A stretch of DNA of 64,000 nt from Heterostelium multicystogenum (Eukaryota > Evosea > Eumycetozoa > Acytosteliales > Acytosteliaceae): positions 1-64,000 of the forward strand of contig RCNN01000080.1 in the NCBI GenBank assembly GCA_003667245.1, written 5' to 3'. Within the stretch, counting starts at the first letter, position 1. Each line of letters begins with the position of its first letter. The notes under the pieces are model-generated. The model saw only the letters and a list, made by a program, of their open reading frames with translations, was not told where the DNA came from and did no database searches. A program made the position numbers and the translations under genes. Positions 26,882-38,551 of the stretch are shown here, in pieces.

Positions 26882-27381
26882 ATTGAGTTTCACTATAGAT
26901 GTTAAAAAATGAAATGATAATTTTAACTTTGATTTGGTATTACTATATATATATATATTGATTTCTTAGATTTTAGTTTACAAAAAATTAACTAATTTCT
27001 TATCCTCAATAAATGGTAATTGTAAATACAAAATTTCACAGTGTGAAATTTTGTAAAAAATATCTATACGATCAATATTTTTCTTTAATTACAAATAAAA
27101 TTATGATCATGTTGGTATTCCATTTGTATTTGAAATTAGATCTTGAGATTTTTAACTTGTTATTTATCATTTTTAGTATATAACTATAGATGTCATACTA
27201 AAGTGAAAGAAAATATTAATCAGAGAGTTATTAACTATATAGTTTTCTTTCTTATTTATTATTTAGTAGTTTGAAAATATTTAATGAGTTGGCCATGACC
27301 AAAAAGTTTAGCTTCTCCTTTGTATTTAGTTTCCAAATAGGTATCAAGAATTTTATTCTCTGATGTAAATGTATGATGGTT
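26882..27381. other. Intergenic, carries a short perfect palindrome
   Basis: Upstream of the small secreted peptide gene and downstream of the ankyrin-like gene. A (TA)n tract lies near 26943-26961. No coding region is seen. The 14-bp-arm palindrome is listed separately. Confidence 0.5.
27027..27055. repeat. Near-perfect dyad, 14-bp arms with 1-nt spacer
   Basis: TACAAAATTTCACA at 27027-27040 is followed by a single G and then its exact reverse complement at 27042-27055. It lies about 150 bp upstream of the start of the small secreted peptide gene. It could be a binding site for a dimeric regulator or a cruciform-prone palindrome. Confidence 0.85.
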
Positions 27382-29350
27382 TTATACTGGTTGGTTTTGA
27401 GAAGATTTTCCTTGGTTTTCCCATAATAAACTTTTAAACTTCTCTAGTTCATCTCTATTTGAGATGCTTTGAATTTCTTTGAATATATCAAGTGTAGCAT
27501 CACCCCAAGAAATCAACTTTGTTCCTAAAACTGAAAGTTTTATAGAGATAGGAGAGATGCTTTTCATGTACAAAATATCTTGAGGGTCAATAAAGGTCTG
27601 GATTCTACTCGGGAGTGGCAGAATTTTGTACTTTAGTTGATAAAGATGTCTGATTATATCGATCCTTCCGGTGGCACAAGCAGTTTCTAAAGTAAATATG
27701 AAAGTATCTTTGAAAACCGAACTATCAGCCTTTCCATTACCCAGCTTGGTTTTTACATGATCTAATATCAATATCACGAATTCGTAGGAAAATAGATATT
27801 CCAATGTATTCTGAATGAGAGTACATGATATCTCATATGTAAGCCTGTTGTATTTCATCATCGACAGGATAATATGTCTTAATAGATCTTCACGGATTTT
27901 GAATTCGAATTTGCTATTACCAAGTCTTGACCAGAGATCGAGGGAATCAACATCGACAGTACATGGGGATTGCATGACCATATCTATAATTTGATAGGCA
28001 TTTTCAATGGAATATAATGATACATTTAATATAATAGTGACCGTTGGTTTGAGAAGCGAAATCAGTTTTGTTTAAGAATTTCATTCTGTTATCGTTAGTA
28101 GCTTGATGGAGGACAGATACAAATTGGACTGAATAGCCTTGACTCTCTGAAAGTAAATAATCGAATAGGTCATCTCCTTGATCTGATTTAACACACTGAC
28201 AAAATAGCTGTGTGTAGTCGAACTTGAAGTTTAAGGACTTGAGTCTTTCGAGCAGTTCAACGCTGATAATCATATGATTGACATTAACTCTCAATGAGTT
28301 GGTTTGAGAAAGATTTGGGAAGATATTGAACTGATTCAATAAGAAATTAACAATCTCCATAGAGCTTGATTTGTTTAGTGCTGTGGACAATAGATTCTTA
28401 AAGAGCGGACTTGTCGCAACTTTGCTTTGAGAATTAATATAGTTGAATAGAAACTTGTAGCTTTCGTAATTATTGAATTGAAGTGCCATCACAAAGAAGG
28501 AAGAATCAAAACTCCTGAAAAGGATTCAATCTAAGTAGAAATTGAAGTGTTTGCACACCGTGTTTGGGGCACGCAAACTAGCATAGGTATCCTCAAAGAC
28601 ATTTTCGATCATCGATGAATAGGTCTTATCTTGTATTCTCTTTTGTGCCAATAGCTCAAGTGTTTTCGATGTCACACGTTTCAAATGCCATAGCAATGAT
28701 CGTTTCCAGTCAAATCGATCAATACCGTACTTTTCTATCAATCTACATCTATTCTCCTCCAGATTGAGCAATTCCATACGACTAGGATCATTGAATAGTT
28801 CTGATCTTTGATAGATTGACGCGAGTCTAGCTTTATTTCCTATTCTGAATGCACCTTGCAATAGACTGTAGGTAAAGTTCTCTTCAAATGGCTCGCTAAA
28901 GATGTTGATGAATTGGTTGAACAGTGTATCATCCTCGATCATTGCAAACTTAGCTACTTGCTGACAAGTAAGCTCTTCCTCAGAATTCAGCTGAATGCCT
29001 TTTAATTTACAATCTCTACCATCTTGCTTTTGACTAATAATAATATAACACTGGTCTAAAATGTATTTCAAAGCTCTATAGCAACCAGTCTGGAGTGCAA
29101 TTCTGATGAGTCTCCTATAATCACTGACTTCTTTATAAGTGTTTTTAAAGAATGAATCGCTGCCATCTTTTTGAATGAATTCAATGAAGAGATCTGGTCT
29201 TTGATAATTCAACATGATTGACAGAGATGCACTCTCTCGAAGTTGTTTATCACTCAGAGTTTTACATTGAAGATACACATGTATGTCCTTTATATGCCTA
29301 AATATAATTTCACGAACATATCTATTATTTATTATCTGTTTTAATGACAT
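27382..29350 (-). CDS. Degenerate ankyrin-repeat-like protein
   Basis: ATG at 29350 (MSLKQIINNRYVREIIFRH), about 640 residues after bridging breaks near 28510 and 27990. The protein is almost all alpha-helical. Repeating phrases such as IRIALQTGCYRALKYIL, ALQFNNYESYKFLFNYI and TLETACATGRIDIIRHLYQL match the helix-turn-helix pattern of ankyrin repeats without the canonical consensus. This fits the large, divergent ankyrin-like family of dictyostelids, often preceded by an F-box-like N-terminus; the opening IIFRHIKDIH could be such a remnant. The protein ends at 27382 with QGKSSQNQPV. No catalytic motif is seen. Probably a protein-interaction scaffold. Confidence 0.65.
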
Positions 29351-29760
29351 GTTGAGATCTTAACATTAATTTGATCAAACAGAAAAGGCATAAGATCTTA
29401 GCCTTAATACATTCTTTATTCCAGATTTCTCCAAATTTTCGTTAAAGATTCTTTTGCCAAAACATATATTAATATCTAGTTGAAATCTAAACACTAGAAA
29501 TATTCCTAAGTTCAATTTTTAGGAAATCAGAAAGTTGGAGGACAAAGGGATCAAAGGTGGAAATTTTGGTTGTAAAATTAAGATTCTTCTAGATTTTTTT
29601 ATCGTTTGAATATTTTATAAATAATTATAAGAAGTTTATTTACAAGGTTGTTGGGTTAGGTGTCAACGGTAAAATTAATATATATTTTTTATTGATGGAT
29701 AATGAATATATATTAATTCTAAATCGTTGCAATGGGTGTCTTGTTTAAGCTGTTAAACAT
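29351..29760. other. Intergenic
   Basis: Upstream of the ankyrin-like gene and downstream of the two-span membrane protein. AT-rich, with nothing coding seen. Confidence 0.5.
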
Positions 29761-30356
29761 TTAATTTAATTGTAGTAGTAGACGTTCTTGTTTGGCAGTA
29801 AAAATAATACTAATGACAATAATAGAAATGATGAGACCTACAAAGAATAAAACAATGGAGATGATTGCCAAAATTCTGGCTGTTTTGTTCTTTGACTTGA
29901 GGAACCAAAATCCACCGATCCAAACAATGCTGAAACAAAATCCAACCAAAAAGATAACCAACATGTTATTGTAGTCTTTTTGGGAGTCGTGATGATGCAC
30001 AGATTTTTTGGGGACATCAACCACTGCATAAGGTTGGTATGCTTGTGGTGGATATGAACCTGGAGGTTGTTGGTAGGCTCCTGCTGGGTAGGCACCTGGT
30101 GGTGGTTGTTGGTAGGTTCCTGCTGGGTAGGCACCTGGTGGTGGTTGTTGGTTATAACCTAAATAATGAAAAAATAGATATTAATACATACTGAACAACA
30201 GCCTTATGATAGAAAATTCATAAATATTTACCTTGGTTGTTGTAGTAAACAGGTGGTTGCTGTTGGCCATTGTATTGGTATGGAGGAGGAGCTTGGCTGC
30301 TGTTTGTTGAAAATCCTTATTTCCTCAGATAATAATGATACTTTTTCCTCTCCCAT
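29761..30356 (-). CDS. Small two-span membrane protein with Pro/Gln/Tyr-rich head
   Basis: Two exons, with the intron at about 30160-30231 (donor side GTAAATATT). Exon 1 starts at ATG 30356 and, after one indel, reads into a Pro/Gln/Tyr-rich segment (QAPPPYQYNG). Exon 2 continues with three imperfect copies of a YQQPPPGAYPAG-type repeat, then KKSVHHHDSQKDYNN. Two hydrophobic helices follow (MLVIFLVGFCFSIVWIGGFWF and ILAIISIVLFFVGLIISIIV) with a basic loop (KSKNKTAR), and a short tail. Many dictyostelid proteins pair such a disordered PPGAYP-type cytosolic head with a few membrane spans. The head may mediate protein or membrane contacts. No specific function is recognised. Confidence 0.7.
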
Positions 30357-31077
30357 TATTTAATTTTTTGTATCTATATATCAACAAGAATTGAAATTAA
30401 GATGAATAGGTGATATAACTAATTGGTACCAAGATCGAGTATTTATAATGTAAATTAAATACCAAAAAAGCATAATTATTGTAATGAAACATATTCTTTA
30501 AAACCAAAAAAAAAAACCATGTTCCCAGAAATCTTTGTAAAGATCACTGATATTCAGAAATTTCGAAATGTCGACAACCTTTAACACTTTATATCTTGAT
30601 ATTTCACTCAAATAATCAAAAAAGTCGACAATTCTTTGATATTACAGCTGTCCTTGATGGTGATGAATTCTGGTGATATATACTACTATTGTATTGATTA
30701 AATAAGTTATGTGTATATATGTGGCTAAAACCAAAAAAAAAGATACACGATTTCTGCTACAATAAATATAGAAAGAACCATAATCTTTAAATCAAAGTGT
30801 GATGTAATTTAAGTTAGCAAAACTATCATCAATCGAATTGTTAGTATGTAACACTAACACATACATTGGGTTGTGTTGTTATATCTTGTACATATACAAT
30901 GCTATCTATATTCTTGTAAATACAATCTTATTATTATAACAAAAGAAAATAATGGTTTATTAAATATTTGAATTGTTAAACAATTAACTTTGATTATATT
31001 CATTCATTCATTCATTCATTTATTTATCTTCATCATTCTTCCTTTTCTTTATAATATATTCGTATTTGTGATCAAAC
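30357..31077. other. Divergent intergenic region
   Basis: About 720 bp between the two-span membrane protein (-) and the first small Cys-rich gene (+). AT-rich, with ATTC repeats at about 31000-31018. No gene is seen. Confidence 0.5.
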
Positions 31078-31378
31078 ATGCAAAAGAATACTAAAATATT
31101 ATTAGTTTGTTCTATCTTGTTATTGGTATTTGTTTCATATGGTTATGCTGAAACTGAAGGTTTAACAAGATGCAATGTCAGATGTAAACCAATAACTAAA
31201 TGTGCAAATGGATACACATTGCAAAAGGCAGAGCCACTAAAAAAGTATCTGTTGTGACAGATGTATCCCTAATAAACCTCCTGTAGATTGTAGTAAAGTA
31301 GCCTGCATCCAATGTGTTGGACACATTCCACCAGGACAATGCTGCCCAGTCTGTGGAACATCTGGAGAGGCTCAATAA
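31078..31378 (+). CDS. Small secreted Cys-rich protein (VWC/chordin-like), copy 1, frame broken
   Basis: ATG at 31078, signal peptide KILLVCSILLLVFVSYGYA, then a short Cys-rich mature chain (CNVRCKPITKCANGYTLQ ... CVGHIPPGQCCPVCG) ending at 31378. The CCDRC...C..CVGH.PPGQCCPVC pattern resembles half of a von Willebrand factor C module. Within a run of six A near 31241 the frame shifts and a stop follows. The second copy at 33695 is intact and shows that a single extra A explains the break. Nucleotide identity with copy 2 is high over the signal peptide and continues into the 3' flank. Either a recent pseudogene or, more likely given the rest of the window, a sequencing indel. Confidence 0.75.
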
Positions 31379-31520
31379 CAATTATTACTATCATCATCAT
31401 TATTATTATTATTATTAATAAATCATCATATGAATATGGTTTCTAGTATTTAATTATTATGTAATTAGATTGATAGAAGTTATTGAGTTGTTGTTTTGAG
31501 ATAGTATAGTATTCAATTAA

Positions 31521-32797
31521 TTAACTAACTGTTGACACTTTGCTATCATCATTTATATAATCTTTATACATATAAAAATGGTTTGGATAGGATGATTCGA
31601 TTGCTTGAAGTTTATCATCATCTTGTTCGGTCTGAGCATTGTAAATTCGAACAGCTGTAGTTATTATTTTGGCAAAGTTAGTACGCTTGGTTTTGACATG
31701 CATGAATCCAGTGCGTCTACTGATGAATGGAGTAGCAGGTTCAATAGAAAACATTGAGTAGTATAGTTTCAGTTGCTTAATAGACGGAACTTCTGCAATC
31801 AACGGATAGGTTAAATCCATATTATGGTCGATACCGAATGTTCTTACTGATCTATTTTTCAAAAGAACATCTTTAATCCATCCATGTCGGTCGAAATCCA
31901 TATGTGAAATGATGAGATGTTGAACCTTGCAGCTTTGGGACGTTAAAAATGACTCGATATTTGACTTGGCTTGTTCTTCGTTGGCACCACTGAATCGAAC
32001 TTGGAGCCTTGTGATGTTACGAAACTGAGTACACAGTTTGCTATAGAGGTTGAATTGAGTGAAGAAAGACAGTGATTCGAGATGCGAATAATCCATGTTT
32101 TCTTTGATGTCTATGGTGTATTTTGATAGAATCTTTGGCGAAAATGATAGATGTCTGATTGATTTAGAGATCATTTCGAAATCAAATATAAACTCTTGAT
32201 GCTTAACACCATGGAGGCTTAGTGACTTCAATGAATCCATCTCCTTAAGAATCTTAAGAGCAATACTGTTGTCAAATAAATTGCATTCAAAACTAAGTGA
32301 TTCAAGTTCCTTGAAGAATTTGACAATGTTCTTTACAGATTCCACTTGAAGATTGTGGACGGTGTCCAGCATAAGTGGATTGAACAAGGTCAACTTTTTA
32401 GTATTGCCAAAGAACTTTTCCACTTCCACACTTGACATTCCTGTTGACGAATCAAACATACTCTGGAAAGATCGATATTTATCATTAGTTTATCGATTCG
32501 TTTCAAAACAGAATATGGGCTGAGAAGACACTTTCTAAAAGTCTCATTAGACACTGCATTTGGATCACGAACAAACCATAGCTTGCCAATTCTGATGCTA
32601 TTGAACAAAGATGATATCAATTTGAAGATTGCTTTCGAAACCAAGGAAAGTGAAAGAAGCGATTGATATCTCCTAATGAAATTCACTTCGTCATAGATAG
32701 GTGTTATTTCTGTTTTCCAGAGAATTCTAATGATTTGATAGATGACCACATTTGGCAGACATCGATCATCTCCACTGTATGGTACGACATTCGACAT
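31521..32797 (-). CDS. F-box / leucine-rich-repeat-like protein
   Basis: Start chosen at ATG 32797 (MSNVVPYSGDDRCLPNVVIYQII); an open frame extends further up, but the Pro-containing LPNVVIYQIIRILW is where an F-box-like helix begins. That helix is followed by SLLSLSLVSKAIFKLISSLF, the usual end of an F-box. After a frame break near 32460 the rest (31521-32440) consists of leucine-rich repeats (LESLSFECNLFDNS, LKSLSLHGVKHQ, HLESLSFFTQFN, TRLQVRFSG, VQHLIISHMDF). Such proteins usually recruit substrates to SCF ubiquitin ligases. The gene sits in reverse orientation between the two duplicated Cys-rich genes. Substrate unknown. Confidence 0.65.
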
Positions 32798-33694
32798 CCT
32801 CTTACTTCTCTTTATCTGTAGTCCTACAATCGCCAAGACAGGACATAAAGTAAAATACAAAAAACGAATTACCAAGTTTTTAGGTCAATAAAAATCAATC
32901 AGTTTATTTTTGTTTGTCTAAGATCTTCTTCATAAGATCTATAAAAGAAGTACCAATCATTCTAGAGCTCATTGCAACTCCAGATTTACCAAGTAGTAGT
33001 GTGTATTTGTATTGGGTAGGTAGAAAATATCTTTGAGTTTGAATTTAGACATAAAAGAACTCAATAGCAAAATTACTAAAGGGGTCTAGACAACCATAAT
33101 GTTCTAGATAATAACCGCAATGATACACCAGGACATGCATTTAAGTGGATATTGAATACCTTTGATTAGTTTTAAAGCAAATTCCTGATTAAATCGATTT
33201 ACTTATATATCGATTTAATCAGGAATTTGCTTTAAAGAAAATCATTATATCTATAAATTTATAGCAAGATGATGATGAATTGAAAGAAAAGGAGAGATTA
33301 TCGATTAATAGATGAATATAAAAAAAGATTAGACATTCATAATAATGTATCTTTGACAATATAGGTCCAGTATCAAGTTTTTATCCCTTTTGATCAAATT
33401 ATTAAAGAGAATTAAAAATCCAAAGAAACCTTCAAATGTTACAATGTATTACATTAGACCTCATATTATAGTTGATTTAACATTATACTATTATCTTTGT
33501 TTCACACAAATAGCTGTGTTAAATCTTTAATAAATCTACGTGTAACAAACGACACTTGTACTCTCAAATTTACATACAAATTACAAATTAATATTCAATT
33601 GTTATTATATTCACAAATAAAAGTATATTGTTTCATTATTAATATATTAATTTAGTTTTATAATTAACTAAATAAATATATAATATTAGTAAAG
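32798..33694. other. Intergenic with long hairpin
   Basis: About 900 bp between the F-box/LRR gene (-) and the second Cys-rich gene (+), both of which it lies upstream of. No coding region is seen. The main structure is the perfect inverted repeat at 33171-33236. Confidence 0.5.
33171..33236. repeat. Perfect inverted repeat, 28-bp arms with 10-nt loop
   Basis: Left arm 33171-33198 begins TTTAAAGCAAATTCCTGATT. The right arm 33209-33236 is its exact reverse complement, separated by TTACTTATAT. No mismatch occurs in 28 bp. In RNA this would be a fully paired stem-loop of about 66 nt, similar in size to a short microRNA precursor. In DNA it could be a cruciform or the footprint of an inverted duplication. 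It lies about 460 bp upstream of the intact Cys-rich gene. Confidence 0.95.
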
Positions 33695-33994
33695 ATGCAA
33701 AAGAATACTACAATATTATTAGTTTGTTCTATCTTGTTATTGGCATTCATTTCATTTAGCAATGCTGAGTCTGAAGCTATTCCAAGATGCAATGTAAGAT
33801 GTAGAGAAATATTTACTTGTCCAAATGGTTTCTCATTGCAGAAGGCAGACCCACAAAAAGGAATCTGTTGTGACAGATGTATCCCTAATAAACCTGCTTT
33901 AGATTGTAGAGGAGTATTATGTCCCGCATGTGTCGGACACACTCCACCAGGACAATGCTGCCCAGTCTGTGGAACATCTGGAGAGGTTCAATAA
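33695..33994 (+). CDS. Small secreted Cys-rich protein (VWC/chordin-like), copy 2
   Basis: Complete 99-residue frame. The signal peptide (TTILLVCSILLLAFISFSNA) is followed by about 78 mature residues with twelve cysteines arranged CNVRC, FTC, GICCDRC, LDCRGVLCPACVGH, and PPGQCCPVCG. The second half matches the CCPxC end of VWC/chordin-type modules, which in animals bind growth factors or matrix. In dictyostelids, short secreted Cys-rich proteins of this style are common and mostly uncharacterised. Copy 1 lies 2.6 kb upstream on the same strand; the two differ mainly in the middle, so the signal peptide and 3' flank have been kept. Ends GTSGEVQ. Confidence 0.8.
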   Translation: MQKNTTILLVCSILLLAFISFSNAESEAIPRCNVRCREIFTCPNGFSLQKADPQKGICCDRCIPNKPALDCRGVLCPACVGHTPPGQCCPVCGTSGEVQ

Positions 33995-34213
33995 CAACTT
34001 TATTACTATCATCACCATTATTATTATTAAATAAATCAAATCAATTTAATCCATCGACAAACCATCGGTTTGTGTATGGATTCTAGTATTTAATTATTAT
34101 GTAATTAGATTGTTATTCCATCTGTTGCATTGAAGCTGTTAATCAACTATTGACAACTAGCTAGGTCAACTCCTAGAAGAATGCTAAATTATCGCCAATA
34201 TCTATGATGCTAT

Positions 34214-36110
34214 TTATTTATTGGTGACCGTTGAATTAACAACTGCCAATGTGAATGCTGATCCAATGACAACATTTACGACTTTGGTATTTACAAGAAT
34301 TCTATTCGCGCTTGCATTGGGGACAGGTGAAGTTGGTGATAAACTATTATTTGAAGTGTTGTTGCTGTTTTCCATTTCAACGGACTCTGATATTGATTCT
34401 TCGATCTTCTCAGCAGGTGGCAAAACTGTTGGGATTGTTTCTATTTGTTGTGACTCCAGTCATTGAGTTTGGACTCTTTGACCTGTTCTTTTCGTTTCTC
34501 GAGAAGTGACATTGAATCGAAATCATTCTGTATTGGGTCGATATCTGCAGTCATTTCTTTGGTAACACCCCAGGTGTCACGATTGACAATGCATGGCATA
34601 TCTTGATCCTCTTGAATGTTGTTTCCGAGTCTTAAAATTTTCACCAAGTCCAAAGCAATATAGGCGACCAGAGTTGGTGACGATTGCACTGTGCCAACCA
34701 CCGGCAGCAATCTTTACAGCAACATCACCTGTATTGTCCGTTTCTGCATCTTTTTTCTGACTGCTATCACTGTCGTCTTGTTCATATATCTCTCTATAAG
34801 AATCTATTGAATCATCAAACTCATGTCTGAAATGTGAAAAAGGTATTTGCTTTGGTTTACACTGGTGTCCAACTACACCCCGAGTCCCAAAGCACCATCG
34901 CTAATATATCCAAAGGAATAAACACATCCTTTCTCTGTAGTGTTGTAAATTGGATAAGTAAATATTCATAAATTACTCGAATATACAACTTACTTGATAG
35001 TAATAATACATGATAATATCCTGCAGCGATATCGATAATTTCGTCGCTAGGGTTCAAATTTAACTCGAGCCTCTTTGGCTTGATAGAGTCTGTGAAACTA
35101 CCTAATCCTAGCTGCCCACATACATTGAATCCAAAACTATATACATGGCCAGTGACATCGAGTACCAATGTGTGATTCTTTCCGCAAACTACCTTTGTAA
35201 GGCTGATTCGCTCTAGTTCTTTATTCTTGATGGGAAGTGTGTGCTTTTTGACGGTGCCAAGTCCAAGCTGTCCATATCTGTTCCATCCCCATGTATATAG
35301 TCCACCTTGATTGTCGATGGCTGCAGAATGCATCATACCAGCATCGACACTGACAATGTGCTTGCCAACCAGCGTTGAAATAGGTCGTGGGCTGAATGTC
35401 GGTAGATCGTTTCCATGTCCAAGACGTCCGTAAGTTCCACAACCAAATGAAAACAACTCTCCAAACTTTGAGAGTACCAAAGAGTGTTGCGAACCTGCTG
35501 CTACAAACACGGGAATTGACTGAGATAAGCCAGGGACTGGAGTTGGTTGGCGACGATTCACCTGGTCACCCAGACCCAGCTGTCCCCAACGATTGCAACC
35601 CCACGACAACAGTAGCATCATTCGGCAGCACTGCAAGCGCGTGACTATCACCACAGGCAACCATCGACACAATCAAACCCTGGCTAATCAACCTCGGTAG
35701 TTTTATAAAATTATCATGGCTGCACTCTTCCTCTTGAGCCTCTGATTCCGAACTGTCACAACTCAGGTCTCTGCTACTGCTGCTGGTAGATGCTGATCTC
35801 TGCGTTGTATCGAATCCGCACTGTCCATAGAAATTGTATCCCCAGCTGTATAATTCTCCAAAGTATTGAGGATTGTTGAACTTGTCATATTGCTTTTGAT
35901 CCTCCTGTGGAATGCTTCTTTTTTTGATTTTCTAAGAGAGTCACTACCATCAGAGTCATCCGTAGAATCATCTAAATCGTCGGAACGCTCTGAACTACCA
36001 AGTGACTCATTACTATCACTTGACTCACTCTCATCTTCTCCCTCACCAAAAAACCATTTATCAACACTCTTTCCACCACAAGTAAGCCATTGTGTAACAC
36101 CGGATATCAT
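34214..36110 (-). CDS. RCC1-repeat (beta-propeller) protein with acidic Ser/Asp insert
   Basis: ATG at 36110 (MISGVTQWLTCGGKSVDKWFFGEG). A long Asp/Glu/Ser tract (ESESSDSNESLGSSERS onward) precedes the first RCC1 repeat (GELYSWGYNFYGQCGFD). Four or more further repeats follow: WGCNRWGQLGLGD, FSFGCGTYGRLGHGND, YTWGWNRYGQLGLGT and YSFGFNVCGQLGLGS. They carry the usual AAGSQHSLVL, DAGMMHSAAID and CGKNHTLVLD links. The C-terminal part (34214-34800) is acidic and polar and ends in a weakly hydrophobic stretch. RCC1 propellers act as GEFs for Ran or as scaffolds; nothing here shows which. An intron lies near 34930-34995. Frame breaks occur around 35870, 35640, 34700 and 34440. Confidence 0.8.
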
Positions 36111-36902
36111 TTTACTTTATAATAAAAGTATTCTTGTTAAGCTACTACACGACTACTACTACTTGAACTACTTGAACAACTAACGTAAACTACTTAAAAA
36201 TAACAACTCTCCTGCTGATAAAACAGTATAATAAACATACTAAACTAATAAATTAAGTGTTTACTAATTAGACTGTAATATTATATTATAGCAGCTAAAT
36301 ATGGATATAGATATAAACAACTACTACTACTACTATTGGTTAGTGCTAGTTTAGTTTGGTTTGTTAGTTATTTTTAAAAAACTATTCTATCAGGTTTAAT
36401 ATCGTCGGATAAAACTAATAAAACATTAATAAAAATGAATTCATTCATTATTCATTAAATTAAAACGAATTTTGTTTTTTGCAAGCATGCTAAAATATCA
36501 ATTTTCACCAAACTTAGTTAAAATGTATATTATGGTGTTTTCTTGTTTGTTTGTTTGTTGTTTGTCCAAGCAGGGTGAAGAGTTGAGTGTTTTCATCTTT
36601 GTATAAACAAATGAGTTTGACAGACAACACACATACTCACAGGACAAACACACTCACAAACACACACAACAGATAGACTATCTCAAATTGTTGGCATATC
36701 AAATCGTGTAATGTTCTCATAACGATATTTGTAACGTTGAATTGAGTTTTTTTAAGAATTTCTCCAAAACTAACTATTTAAAAACAGGCAGGAATGACTG
36801 ACTGCTTGAAACTAAAACTATGTTCATGTGCAAAATATAGTTTAATTCATTGTCTTGTGTTTTTTTAAAATCTTATTTTTATATTAAATTGTTACATAGA
36901 TA
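36111..36902. other. Divergent promoter region of RCC1-type gene and TyrRS
   Basis: About 790 bp, AT-rich, containing (TTTG)n near 36545-36562 and ACAC-rich stretches near 36625-36670. No coding region is seen. Confidence 0.5.
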
Positions 36903-38403
36903 ATGTCGGAATCAAATATCACTGAGAAAGTAGAGGAATTAAAGATTGATGATCAATCATCTTCAACTACCACCACCTCAACCAATGCCACTCCAGCTCC
37001 AGAGAAGCCACTTGGGTAAGTCAAGCAGAAGCAAATGCACAATACAAAACACAAGAACAATATCCAAATGAACCAATCTATTGATGACCATCTGAGCTGT
37101 TGCAATTGATATTCAATTCAATTCATGTTATCAACAAAACACAAACATTTGGATCCAATATAACAAATGTCAGGAGGATCGATAGTTAATGACACTTAAC
37201 TTATCGTTGATGACATTTTTTTGGAATTAGTTCGAATTATATATGGATTGATTATTAACATTCTAAATTATTAATAATTTAGATCAGGATTGACTGTTGC
37301 TGAAAGAGTTGCTCTTATTAAATTGGTTGGTGAAGAAAATTATTAGTGAGGAAAATCTTGTATCATTGTTGAATGCTAAGGAGAGATTGATTTGCTACGA
37401 TGGTTTCGAACCATCTGGTAGAATGCACATTGCCCAAGGTATTCTTAAATCTATCAATGTCAATAGAATGACCAAGGCTGGTTGTACTTTTGTCTTTTGG
37501 GTTGCCGATTGGTTCGCCATGTTGAACAACAAGATGGGTGGTGATTTGAACAAGATTAGAAAAGTTGGTCAATATTTGATTGAGGTAAGAATCGATGACA
37601 CGATGCATTAGAATATAAATTTGCGGCAATACTAATACAACTTAACAGATCTGGAAAGCTACTGGTATGGATATGGAAAAATGTAAAGTTCTTGTGGTCA
37701 TCAGATGAAATCAACAAGAATGCAAATGACTATTGGTTAAAGGTTATGGATATTTCAAGAAAATTCAATATCCCAAGAAATCAAACGTTGCGCCCAAATT
37801 ATGGGTCGTAACGACGAGGATGATCTCTCAGTTGCTCAAGTCTTATACCCATGCATGCAATGTGCCGATATCTTCTACCTCAAGGCTGATATCTGTCAAT
37901 TGGGTATGGACCAACGTAAGGTTAACATGTTGGCCTTGGAATACTGCGACAAACTCAAGATGAAGCACAAGCCAATCATCGTTTCTCACCATATGTTGAT
38001 GGGTCTCAAGGAGGGTCAAGAGAAGATGTCCAAGTCAGACCCAGAGTCTGCCATCTTTATGGAGGACTCTGAAGCCGACGTCAAATTGAAGATCAAGAAA
38101 GGATACTGTCCACCAGGTGTCATCGAGAAGAACCCAATTCTCGACTACACCAAGCACATTATCATGCAGAAGTTTGAGGAATTCACCATCACTCGTGATG
38201 AGAAGAACGGTGGAAACAAAACCTACACTAAATACGAGGATCTCGAAGCCGACTTTGCTTCAGGTGCTCTTCACCCATCTGATTGAAACCAGCAGTTGCT
38301 CTTGCCATCAACAACATTCTCCAACCAGTTAGAGACCACTTTGTCAACAACAAGGAAGCTGCCCAACTTTTGAAGACTGTTAAATTCCTCTGTAACTCGT
38401 TAA
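36903..38403 (+). CDS. tyrS: Tyrosyl-tRNA synthetase, cytosolic (class I)
   Basis: Charges tRNA-Tyr in the cytosol. Exon 1 (36903-37015) is a disordered Ser/Thr/Pro leader (MSESNITEKVEELKIDD). An intron of about 270 bp (GTAAGT donor) follows, then the catalytic domain: ICYDGFEPSGRMHIAQG with the HIGH-like HIAQG, VFWVADWFAMLNNKMGGD, a second intron at about 37586-37649, then CMQCADIFYLKADICQLGMDQRKVN in parts, and the KMSKS loop EKMSKSDPESAIFM. It ends soon after DYTKHIIMQKFE and LKPAVALAINNILQPVRDHF. There is no EMAPII-like extension, so it is the short form, as in fungi. Stop 38403 assumes one extra T near 38386, restoring the usual VKSSVTR-like end; as read, the stop comes a little later. 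Other frame breaks lie near 37330, 37680, 37790 and 38285. Confidence 0.92.
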
Positions 38404-38551
38404 AACACTGCAACTCAATCATATCAAACTAGATGTCCAATCAACGTAGTGTCTGTCCTCCATCAACCATATATAATGATAATCTATAATAAAATTTAGT
38501 AAAATACCATTTTTTTATTCAATTTCTTTTAGCTTTGTATTTGAGGAGTGA

